From the NCBI GenBank assembly GCA_930990065.1, contig CAKNOA010000015.1, forward strand, positions 1-46,782: 46,782 nucleotides of DNA, given 5' to 3'. A program made the position numbers and the translations under genes. Below the pieces are notes generated by a model. It searched no databases and had not been told where the DNA came from. It saw nothing but the letters and a program-made list of their open reading frames with translations. Positions 1 through 6,560 of the stretch are shown here, one piece after another. The stretch comes from an uncultured Clostridia bacterium. GTDB taxonomy: Bacteria; Bacillota; Clostridia; Oscillospirales; Acutalibacteraceae. Positions within the stretch are counted from its first letter, which is position 1, and the number at the start of each line of letters is the position of its first letter.

Positions 1-53
1 GCGCCACCTTGCCAAGGTGGAGGTAGCGAGTTCGAGCCTCGTCGTCCGCTCCA
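1..53 (+). tRNA. tRNA-Gly (anticodon GCC), 3' part
   Basis: The window opens inside a tRNA. The anticodon stem is 4-8 paired with 16-20, around a 7-base loop at 9-15 with anticodon GCC at 11-13, which decodes glycine GGC/GGU. The T arm follows (stem 26-30 with 38-42, loop TTCGAGC at 31-37). The acceptor 3' strand is 43-49, the discriminator base is T50 and the CCA at 51-53 is encoded. The D arm and the 5' acceptor strand lie before the window, so the gene is partial only because of the window edge. Confidence 0.95.
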
Positions 54-56
54 TAA

Positions 57-93
57 CCCGCAGGAATGTGCATACGTTCCTGCGGGTTTCTGT
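57..93 (+). terminator. Intrinsic terminator after tRNA-Gly
   Basis: A perfect 10-bp stem (57-66 with 77-86) closes a 10-base loop and is followed by a T-rich run from 87. It begins four bases after the tRNA CCA end, so it ends the tRNA transcript. Confidence 0.85.
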
Positions 94-117
94 TATATGC
101 AAAGGAGGGGAAAAGCG

Positions 118-633
118 GTGCCGGACAGAATGCAGGTGGTGCATACCTTTGCACCGGTTTTTGACGAAAATAGCCGGGTGCTGCTTTTGGGGACCATGCC
201 GTCCCCCCGTTCCCGGGCAAATGGCTTTTACTATTCCCATCCGCAAAACCGCTTTTGGCCCGTGATGGCCGCATTATTTCATGAACCACTGCCCCATACG
301 CCCGAAGAAAAAGAGGCGCTGGTGCGGCGGCATGGGATTGCCCTGTGGGATGTTTTGCACAGCTGTGAAATTCGAGGGGCGGAAGACGCCAGCATCCGGC
401 AGGCTTGCCCCAATGATCTGGCCTGGCTTTTGGCCCAGTGCCCCATTCGCGCCATTTTTGCCACCGGGCAGAAGGCGGCCGCTTTGTACCGGCGCTATTG
501 TGAACCGGAAACGGGCCGCCCCATTCTGACTTTGCCCTCGACCAGCCCCGCGAATTGCCGGGTATCTCGGGACGAGCTGATCGAAGCCTACCGTGTGGTG
601 CTGCCGTATTTAAAGGAGGAGGAAAACCCGTGA
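118..633 (+). CDS. DNA-deoxyinosine glycosylase (uracil-DNA glycosylase superfamily, family 6-like)
   Basis: This is a base-excision repair enzyme expected to remove hypoxanthine (deaminated adenine) from DNA. Visible marks are LLGTMPS near the N-terminus, GFYYSHPQNRFWP shortly after, HGIALWDV in the middle and LPSTSPAN near the C-terminus, the conserved blocks of the hypoxanthine-DNA glycosylase branch. I chose GTG 118 because AAGGAGGGG at 102-110 sits seven bases upstream; an in-frame ATG at 97 lies before that site and has no ribosome binding site. The product is 171 residues, normal for the family. Its last bases overlap the next gene in a GTGA arrangement, so the two are probably translationally coupled. 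The family call is firm; substrate preference (hypoxanthine over uracil) is from family knowledge. Confidence 0.88.
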   Translation: MPDRMQVVHTFAPVFDENSRVLLLGTMPSPRSRANGFYYSHPQNRFWPVMAALFHEPLPHTPEEKEALVRRHGIALWDVLHSCEIRGAEDASIRQACPNDLAWLLAQCPIRAIFATGQKAAALYRRYCEPETGRPILTLPSTSPANCRVSRDELIEAYRVVLPYLKEEENP

Positions 634-989
634 GTCCTGCTTTGCTGGAAAAAAGTGAACAATTTGCCTTGAGCGTCTTGCAGCTGCCCCGTGTGCGGGG
701 CGCCGAAGAAAAGCGCCGCCTTTTCTCCCGGTTGGTGCGCTGCTGTACCGGGGTGGGCGCCGTGCTGCACGAAGGGGCTTTCGGGGTGCCGCTGCGGGAA
801 CAGCTGGATTTTGTGACTCGGGCGGTGCGGCTGTGTTCGATGGCCTTATATTGGCTGGATTTGTGCTCGCTCTCCGGGCTGATTGCGCCCGCCCAGGCCA
901 GCCACATTAAAGAACAGGGGGAAGAATTGCGCCAGGCATGCGGTGACGAATTGCGTGCCATGATGGGACGGCTCAACGAAAAGGAATAA
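630..989 (+). CDS. Four-helix-bundle protein (S23/TIGR02436-like)
   Basis: A 119-residue, largely helical protein resembling the four-helix-bundle family first known from 23S rRNA intervening sequences. Segments such as SRLVRCCTGVGAVLHEG and RAVRLCSMALYWLDL match the family's second and third helices. The GTG start overlaps the stop of the glycosylase gene by four bases, and a ribosome binding site (AAAGGAGGAGG, 612-622) lies inside that gene. Function is unknown. Such proteins are often stand-alone genes and have been proposed to form pentamers or bind nucleic acid, but nothing here shows that. Next to a DNA repair gene, a nucleic-acid role is possible but unproven. Confidence 0.7.
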   Translation: MSPALLEKSEQFALSVLQLPRVRGAEEKRRLFSRLVRCCTGVGAVLHEGAFGVPLREQLDFVTRAVRLCSMALYWLDLCSLSGLIAPAQASHIKEQGEELRQACGDELRAMMGRLNEKE

Positions 990-1018
990 AAAGGACCTGA
1001 GGAAAAGAGGGAAAACCT

Positions 1019-1996
1019 ATGCCGCAAAATGCCATGAAAAAAGAACAAACGCCCGAAACGCTGCGCGCCATGGTACATAAATGTTTTGGGGAAGAAATCG
1101 AGATGCGCTCGTTTCGCCCCTTGGACGAAGGATATTGCAATATGGCCTATGCGATGGAACTTTCTGACGGCCGCCGGGTGATTTGCAAAATTGCCCCGGA
1201 AGACAAGAGCCGTTTTTTGCGGGTGGAAGTCAACCTGATGCAGGCCGAAGTGCGCGCCATGGAATTAGTGCAGGAAAAGACCCGGGTGCCGGTGGCGCCG
1301 GTATACCAGTATGATGATTCCTGTACCGTGTGCAAAAGCCCCTACTTTTTTATGAAGGAGTTAAAGGGCCAAAGCCTTGTTTCGGTGCGGGATTCCCTGC
1401 CGCCAGCGGTCAAGGAAGGAATTTACTGGGAATTGGGGCAGATGGAACGGCGTATCAATCAGGTCACCCACGATACCTTTGGCTTTGTGGGGGATGAACG
1501 GACGTTTGCAGACTGGTTTTCTGCGTTTTCCCGGATGATGGACGATCTTTTCCTGGACGCCGAAGCTAAAAAAATTGATTTTGGGGTGCCGTTTGATACC
1601 CTGCGCGCGAGATTACGTCAGGACGAAGACTGTTTTCGGGCCGTGACCGTGCCGCAGCTGATCCATTGGGATTTGTGGGACGGGAATGTGTTTGTGCTGG
1701 ATGGGCACATTTGCGGCCTGATCGATTGGGAACGCGCGCTGTGGGGCGACCCGCTGATGGACGACCGTTTCCGCCGTCATGAACGCAACGAAGCGTTTTT
1801 GACCGGTTACGGACAAAAGGAATTTTCGACCGGCGAAACTTGCCGCATCTTGTGGTACGACCTATTTTTGTACGGTGTAATGATGACCGAAGGGGCGTAC
1901 CGGGGGTATCCGGATGACAGCCAGTATGAGTGGGCCAAACCGCTGTTTGTCCAATCGTTCCGGGAGCTGCAGCTCCTAAAATCGCAAGAAGAATAA
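1019..1996 (+). CDS. APH-family phosphotransferase (aminoglycoside/choline kinase fold)
   Basis: A 325-residue cytosolic kinase-fold protein. The catalytic loop IHWDLWDGNVF (about residue 214) supplies the Asp base and the Asn metal ligand, and IDWERALWGDPL (about residue 234) is the second metal-binding motif, so the active site looks intact. The His-Trp-Asp version is a common variant of the usual HGD. The ribosome binding site is a GAGGG just upstream of ATG 1019. It follows the four-helix gene by 29 bases in the same direction and is probably in one transcript. The substrate cannot be read from sequence: members phosphorylate aminoglycosides, macrolides, choline, homoserine or sugars, and most chromosomal Firmicutes copies are uncharacterised. 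I would not call it a resistance gene. Confidence 0.8.
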   Translation: MPQNAMKKEQTPETLRAMVHKCFGEEIEMRSFRPLDEGYCNMAYAMELSDGRRVICKIAPEDKSRFLRVEVNLMQAEVRAMELVQEKTRVPVAPVYQYDDSCTVCKSPYFFMKELKGQSLVSVRDSLPPAVKEGIYWELGQMERRINQVTHDTFGFVGDERTFADWFSAFSRMMDDLFLDAEAKKIDFGVPFDTLRARLRQDEDCFRAVTVPQLIHWDLWDGNVFVLDGHICGLIDWERALWGDPLMDDRFRRHERNEAFLTGYGQKEFSTGETCRILWYDLFLYGVMMTEGAYRGYPDDSQYEWAKPLFVQSFRELQLLKSQEE

Positions 1997-1997
1997 C

Positions 1998-2032
1998 AAA
2001 AAGGCCACCCGTCATAGGCGGGTGGCCTTTTT
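1998..2032. terminator. Bidirectional intrinsic terminator
   Basis: A 14-bp inverted repeat (1998-2011 with 2019-2032) with a 7-base loop and A/T runs on both flanks. It serves the kinase gene on the plus strand and the LRR gene on the minus strand. Confidence 0.9.
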
Positions 2033-2043
2033 ATGCGGCGCTC

Positions 2044-2946
2044 TCAGTTCCAGGAAAGGGCCGGTGGCCGGTGCTTTTTTCCGTTCATCAGCAAAAGCTG
2101 CAAGCTGGTTTTGTTAAGTTCGGCGGCCATTTGGCACAGAGAAAAGCGGTTTTCTTCGGTGACGGCGCCCAATTTCATCAAAAACCGCAGGCCGTCGGCC
2201 TGTTCATCTTCCAAAAACACCCGGGCCGCCTCTTCCGTGTGTTCCATCAGGTACCGGCTATACTGTTCCCGGTGTTCCGGCTGGAGCGCCACCGGGTGCT
2301 GCAACCGGATGAGAGCCATATAAGGCCGGTAACGGGGGGCAGCCCTGGAAAAATCCCGGTCATACGAAAGGGGCAGCGGCGAAGCACCGGCCTTTTTCAG
2401 AAAATCCGGGTAGGCGCCGAATGTACCGTAATCGTAATAGGCAAATACCGTGCCCGTGCGTGCAAAGGAAAGGGTATGCAGGTTATAGCAACCCATAAAG
2501 GCAAAAGCCCCCACTTTTTCGACGCTTTCGGGCACCGTCACACTGTGTAGCGACGTGCACCCCGCAAACGCTTCCCCGGCAATCTGCCGAAGGGCAGGGG
2601 GCAGAACCAACCCCCGTAATTGGCGGCATCCCTGAAATGCCAGGGAACCAATGCGTTGTAAAGAGCTGGGCAACTCCACGCGCTGTAGAGACGTGCAGCC
2701 CAAAAAGCACCGGGTGGGAATCACTTCGATGCCGTCAGGCAATGTGAGTTGGCTCAGTCCGCTGCAAGCCAGAAACGCCCAATCCCCCAGTACCCGTACG
2801 CTGTGGGGGAGGGTGATGCGAAACACCTGTTTACAAGAGCAAAAGGCTTTTTCCCCAATGGTGTGTACCCCTTCGGGCACCGTGACAGTGGGGGAGCCGT
2901 CGGGTTCATAGCGCTGCAACACGCCGTTTTCAATATGGAAAGCCAT
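2044..2946 (-). CDS. BspA-type leucine-rich repeat protein (LRR_5) with C-terminal helical domain
   Basis: A 300-residue protein with no signal peptide or membrane segment. Residues of about 15-180 form six or seven LRR_5 repeats of the pattern LPxxVxxIGxxAFxxCxxL, as in BspA-like proteins. The remaining 100 residues are helical (EEAARVFLEDEQADGLRFLMKLGAV) and resemble the ankyrin-like helical tails seen in Clostridia LRR proteins. Its ATG overlaps the stop of the MoxR gene by one base (TAATG), so it is the third gene of the VWA-MoxR-LRR operon and probably translationally coupled. Many BspA-type repeats are surface proteins, but this one looks cytosolic. A protein-binding scaffold for the AAA+ complex is a reasonable guess, not shown. 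Confidence 0.75.
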   Translation of the reverse strand: MAFHIENGVLQRYEPDGSPTVTVPEGVHTIGEKAFCSCKQVFRITLPHSVRVLGDWAFLACSGLSQLTLPDGIEVIPTRCFLGCTSLQRVELPSSLQRIGSLAFQGCRQLRGLVLPPALRQIAGEAFAGCTSLHSVTVPESVEKVGAFAFMGCYNLHTLSFARTGTVFAYYDYGTFGAYPDFLKKAGASPLPLSYDRDFSRAAPRYRPYMALIRLQHPVALQPEHREQYSRYLMEHTEEAARVFLEDEQADGLRFLMKLGAVTEENRFSLCQMAAELNKTSLQLLLMNGKKHRPPALSWN

Positions 2947-4424
2947 TAGGAGAGGGCCCCCTTCGGATGGGGACGGCCCCGCAGGGCTTCACCCCGGTCA
3001 TCGAGGAGCAGCCGGTGGCTCCAATAGGCAAAATCATCACAGCCATACTGGCTGATATAGCGCGTCAGCGGCAAACTTTCGGCCATGTGGGTGACGGCAA
3101 TGAGCAGTTCCTGGCCTTCCCCGAAAGCCGACAGCACAAACGCAAACAATTCGTGCAGAGCTTCGCCCACACGGTCCAGCTGCTGCCCGTTTTCCTCCGC
3201 TTTTTGTGTAAAAAAACCGGGAAGGGTCGTGCCCGTTTCGTTTTCCGGCGTGGCGCTCATACTGGCAGCTTCGGACAAGAACTGCCACAATTTTTGCCGG
3301 GTCCGGCGTTTGTAAGGAGGTTCCTCTCCGGCTACAGGAGGCTGCCGCAGGGACGAAGCCTGCTGCTGTAAAAAAGCGGCGGGGTCGCTGGCTTCGGTGG
3401 CTTTTTTCAAAAGCGGCAAGCCTTGTTTTAGGGCATCGTAGGTTTCCAGCGCATCCCGGCTGAGTTCTTCGCACCGGCTGGTCAGCTGCAGCGTCAGCGC
3501 CAATTTCTCGTCAAAAGTGGCCCCGGCGGCCTTTTCCCGTAGGGAGGGGGCCAAATGCCCCTGTAAAATATCGTCCACCTGCCAATCCTGGCGGTACTTT
3601 TGCCAAATATCATAGAATAGGGCAAAATCCTGGGCCGTTTCATCCCGGTGAAGGTATTGCTTTACCAGCGTTTCGTCAATGGGAAAACCGAGGTCTTCAT
3701 ATAGCTGCATCATCACCGACAGATCTTCCCACCCGCGGGCGGTCACATAGCACGGGCCGTCAGGCGTGGATTCAATTTGATAAAACCGGTCGCTCTTCTG
3801 GTCCAGATAGGCGAGGATCGCCGGGTGCAGGTTTCGTTCCGCAGCATACCGGCGCCAGACGGCATAATCCGGCTCGATTTCCAAAATTTTCAACCGGTCC
3901 AGCGTGGCAATATCAAATTCCCGGGCCGACTGGTTGTAAACCGGCGGATTCCCGGCCAGTACCACGACCCAGCCGGCCGGTACCGCGTGGCCGCCAAATG
4001 TTTTGTACTGCAAAAACTGCAACATAGCCGGGGCAAGGGTTTCCGACACGCAGTTGATTTCATCCAAAAACAGAATGCCTTCTGTTTGGTGTTGGTTTTC
4101 CATGGCGTCATACACGGCGGCGATAATTTCGCTCATGGTATATTCCGAAATCGTATAGGTTTTTCCCTCATACGTGCGCTGCACCAGCATGGGCAGCCCA
4201 ATGGCACTTTGCCGCGTATGGTGGGTCATGGAATAGCTGAGCAGCCCGATATGCATCTCGCTGGCGACCTGCTCCATAATGGCGGTCTTCCCAATGCCCG
4301 GGGCTCCCAGCAGAAACAGCGGGCGCTGGCGCACGGCCGGCAGCCGGTAATCGCCCATAGCATCTTTACTCAAATAAGCCGCAACCGTACGGCGGATTTG
4401 TTCTTTGGCGTCCTGAATATTCAC
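2946..4424 (-). CDS. MoxR-type AAA+ ATPase
   Basis: A 492-residue AAA+ ATPase of the MoxR/RavA kind. Walker A is GAPGIGKT (residues 40-47) and Walker B is ILFLDEIN (117-124), followed by a sensor-1-like region LAGNPP. MoxR ATPases act with VWA-domain partners as chaperones or to insert metals or assemble complexes; here the VWA gene is immediately upstream. I chose GTG 4424 because it overlaps the TGA of the VWA gene in a GTGA arrangement, with AAGAAGG about ten bases upstream. An ATG seven codons earlier is possible. The C-terminal 200 residues (helical, charged) match nothing I recognise and may carry partner specificity. The stop overlaps the LRR gene start. Confidence 0.85.
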   Translation of the reverse strand: MNIQDAKEQIRRTVAAYLSKDAMGDYRLPAVRQRPLFLLGAPGIGKTAIMEQVASEMHIGLLSYSMTHHTRQSAIGLPMLVQRTYEGKTYTISEYTMSEIIAAVYDAMENQHQTEGILFLDEINCVSETLAPAMLQFLQYKTFGGHAVPAGWVVVLAGNPPVYNQSAREFDIATLDRLKILEIEPDYAVWRRYAAERNLHPAILAYLDQKSDRFYQIESTPDGPCYVTARGWEDLSVMMQLYEDLGFPIDETLVKQYLHRDETAQDFALFYDIWQKYRQDWQVDDILQGHLAPSLREKAAGATFDEKLALTLQLTSRCEELSRDALETYDALKQGLPLLKKATEASDPAAFLQQQASSLRQPPVAGEEPPYKRRTRQKLWQFLSEAASMSATPENETGTTLPGFFTQKAEENGQQLDRVGEALHELFAFVLSAFGEGQELLIAVTHMAESLPLTRYISQYGCDDFAYWSHRLLLDDRGEALRGRPHPKGALS

Positions 4425-5764
4425 AGGGCAGCACCTTCTTCCCATTGTTCGATTAGTTCATGTTGGCGCCACGTGGCGGCCATGGCCCAGGGGGGCACCG
4501 CTGGCGGGTCGTCTTCTTCCCGCAGAAAGACAAACGCGGTGGGGTACGGCGGCCGGGTTTGGGGAAAGCGCCCTTTGCCATCGGTAAAGTACAAAAGCCC
4601 CTGAGGCCGGAACGTGGGGTCATTCTTCATTAGCTCTTTCATATAGGTAAAAACTGGACGGAAGTCTGTGCCGCCGCCGCCGCGCAGGCGGATGGAAGCC
4701 AGCTTTTGCGGCAACTCTTCCCGGGTGCGGATCACGGTGTCCCCCGTTACGGCGGCATCGCACTGCAAAATGTGCAGGTGAAACCGGCGGAACAGGGTGC
4801 CATTTTGCAAAAGCAGCTGACAGGTATGCTGTAAAAACCGCATGGAAAGCGATTCGCTGCACGAGCCCGACGTATCCAGCGCAATGCAGAACGAAGAAAG
4901 CCGTTTTTCATCCCGGAATTCCAGTGGTTCGATCAGCGGCAAACATCCGTAGGTATGTAGCCCGTAGGTATATAAAATGGGATCAAATTCCTCGTCGCTG
5001 ATGTGCATGACTTCGGCCCGGTGGGTAAATTTTTGCAAAAATGTACGGTAATCCACTTTCTCTCGGGTGGCTTCCCGCATATTGAGCAGCAGCCCTCGGC
5101 TTTTGTTGCCATAGGTCTTCTGGTGCAGGGACAGTTCCTGTTGGGCCCGGCGGCGGATTTGCTCCCACTGGCTGGGGCGCAGGGGATCACTTTCCGGGGA
5201 GGCTTGCTGTGACATATACCAGTGCTCGTGGCTATCCCGCCGGAAAGCGGCGGCCATTTCCCCGAGTAAAGGCGGCTGCACGCCTCCTTCTTTTAAAAAG
5301 GCGTAAATCCGCTCGGCGGTAAGCTGCGGCACATGTTCCCGCAAAAGGGAAAGAAAACCCGCTTCCCCCGGTTCGAACATACTTCGAAGGCAGGGCATCG
5401 CTAACTCTGTGATAGCGGCTTCTACGGCCACATCCACAGCGATATCCCACAAAATGAGGTTGGTGTTTGGCCCCACAAAGGGGTGACGGAACACAAAGTG
5501 CAGCGCCGTGTGCAAAATGTCGCGGCACAACTCGTTCTTTCCGTCGGTCCAGCGCCCGATCACATAAGCCGGATTGTAAAACAAGTGGGTCCCGTCACTT
5601 CCCAAGGTGGGGAAAGTGAGCACCGGCGTAGGCTGCAGCCCGAAAAGCGCGCGATCCAGGAAGCGCAGTTCCACATACAGCCGGGCGCGCACTTGTTCCA
5701 TCACGCTATTCGCTAGTGACTGAATACCGGCAAGGTCGTCGTGTAAATCCTGCGGCTGTCCCAC
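4421..5764 (-). CDS. VWA-like domain protein with DUF2201-type metallopeptidase-like N-terminus
   Basis: A 447-residue cytosolic protein. The N-terminal half has the DUF2201 pattern: H85-T-A-L-H89 with H94, then WDIAVDVAVE. The Glu of a classical HExxH zinc protease is replaced by Thr, so proteolysis is doubtful, although three His are kept. The C-terminal third is a VWA domain with an intact MIDAS start D297-T-S-G-S. The start is GTG 5764, preceded by AAAAGGAGGG at six bases. The open frame continues upstream only as antisense of the gtrA gene, and the promoter at 5802-5829 places the transcript start after that stretch. It is first gene of the operon with MoxR, the usual two-component pairing. 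Confidence 0.85.
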   Translation of the reverse strand: MGQPQDLHDDLAGIQSLANSVMEQVRARLYVELRFLDRALFGLQPTPVLTFPTLGSDGTHLFYNPAYVIGRWTDGKNELCRDILHTALHFVFRHPFVGPNTNLILWDIAVDVAVEAAITELAMPCLRSMFEPGEAGFLSLLREHVPQLTAERIYAFLKEGGVQPPLLGEMAAAFRRDSHEHWYMSQQASPESDPLRPSQWEQIRRRAQQELSLHQKTYGNKSRGLLLNMREATREKVDYRTFLQKFTHRAEVMHISDEEFDPILYTYGLHTYGCLPLIEPLEFRDEKRLSSFCIALDTSGSCSESLSMRFLQHTCQLLLQNGTLFRRFHLHILQCDAAVTGDTVIRTREELPQKLASIRLRGGGGTDFRPVFTYMKELMKNDPTFRPQGLLYFTDGKGRFPQTRPPYPTAFVFLREEDDPPAVPPWAMAATWRQHELIEQWEEGAAL

Positions 5765-5801
5765 GTTTTTCCCTCCTTTTTTCTTCTGATCGGATAATCT
5801 T

Positions 5802-5829
5802 ATTGTAGCACAGCCCCCTGCTTTTGCAA
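5802..5829 (-). promoter_or_regulatory. Promoter of the VWA-MoxR-LRR operon
   Basis: Read on the minus strand: TTGCAA (5829-5824), a 16-base spacer, then TACAAT (5807-5802) preceded by TGC, an extended -10. It lies about 40 bases before GTG 5764. Confidence 0.75.
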
Positions 5830-5844
5830 GGGACTTTCTTTTGA

Positions 5845-5873
5845 TTGCTTTTTTGGGGGCCATACGGTATACT
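5845..5873 (+). promoter_or_regulatory. Promoter of the gtrA-family gene
   Basis: TTGCTT (5845-5850), a 17-base spacer and TATACT (5868-5873) lie about 30 bases before the start. Transcription starts near 5880, which rules out an upstream TTG start at 5841. Confidence 0.75.
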
Positions 5874-5906
5874 TTGGCTGTGTCGATCAGAAAAGGAGGG
5901 TATGGG

Positions 5907-6359
5907 ATGAAACGAAAGTTTGACTGGCCCAAATACCGGGAACCGGTTTTATATTTGGTTTTTGGGGCGGCCACCACTTTGGTCAATTTGGTACTGTTCT
6001 GGGGGCTGAATTTCCTGGTGGGGGAAGAAGCGTACCTGATTACCAATATAATCGCTACCGTTTTGGCCATTTTATTTGCGTATGTGACCAATAAGCTATT
6101 TGTGTTTACCAGCCGCAGCTGGTCGTTGGCTGTGCTCAAACGGGAAATCCCCGCGTTCTTCGGAGCCCGTGCGTTTACATTCCTATTGGAAGAAGGGGGA
6201 TTGTGGCTGTTTATCGATGTATGGGGAGCCGGGAATCTACAGATTTCAGTTTTTTCGCTGGTCATTAGCGGCACTATGCTGACGAAACTGGTCTTACAGG
6301 TTATTGTGATTCTGCTAAACTATGTTTTCTCAAAATTTCTGATTTTTGCCAAAAAGTAG
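5907..6359 (+). CDS. GtrA-family membrane protein
   Basis: A 150-residue integral membrane protein with four predicted helices at about 14-38, 44-67, 83-105 and 117-145. The phrase TNKLFVF after helix 2 and the closing NYVFSKFLIF are typical of the GtrA/DPMS-like family. Members help move lipid-linked sugars across the membrane or assist glycosyltransferases that decorate cell-wall polymers. ATG 5907 is preceded by AAAAGGAGGG at six bases. No glycosyltransferase lies beside it, so its partner must be elsewhere. It faces the same way as the adhesin gene but is separated by 201 bases. Confidence 0.85.
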   Translation: MKRKFDWPKYREPVLYLVFGAATTLVNLVLFWGLNFLVGEEAYLITNIIATVLAILFAYVTNKLFVFTSRSWSLAVLKREIPAFFGARAFTFLLEEGGLWLFIDVWGAGNLQISVFSLVISGTMLTKLVLQVIVILLNYVFSKFLIFAKK

Positions 6360-6459
6360 TCTTCTACATTTGAGAAACCCAATGAACTGGCGGGAAGCCC
6401 ATAACATAAAAAGAACTGTGCGTCAAAAATAAAGCCAAGTTTTTCCTTGCAACTATCCT

Positions 6460-6486
6460 CTCAGGTATCCTGAGTTCTTTTATAAT
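6460..6486 (+). promoter_or_regulatory. Small hairpin and -10 box upstream of the adhesin gene
   Basis: CTCAGG and CCTGAG (6460-6465 with 6469-6474) form a short hairpin followed by TTCTTTT, then TATAAT at 6481-6486. No good -35 lies 16-18 bases before this -10, so the promoter may need an activator or be weak. The hairpin may be a minor terminator for gtrA. The rest of the 201-base gap (6360-6560) shows nothing else I can name. Confidence 0.45.
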
Positions 6487-6560
6487 GAGACCATACCGGT
6501 GGGTGGTGTAAAACCCTATACTGCCCCGCGGAGAATCAACCAAGGAGAGGAAGGTTTGCG

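Noticed and set aside
1019-1996. Calling the APH-family gene an aminoglycoside resistance gene.
   Set aside because: The fold is shared by many kinases of unrelated substrates; nothing in sequence or context points to an antibiotic.
5765-6274. N-terminal extension of the VWA open frame across the gtrA gene.
   Set aside because: A strong ribosome binding site at GTG 5764 and a promoter at 5802-5829 place the start well inside; the extension is antisense to gtrA.
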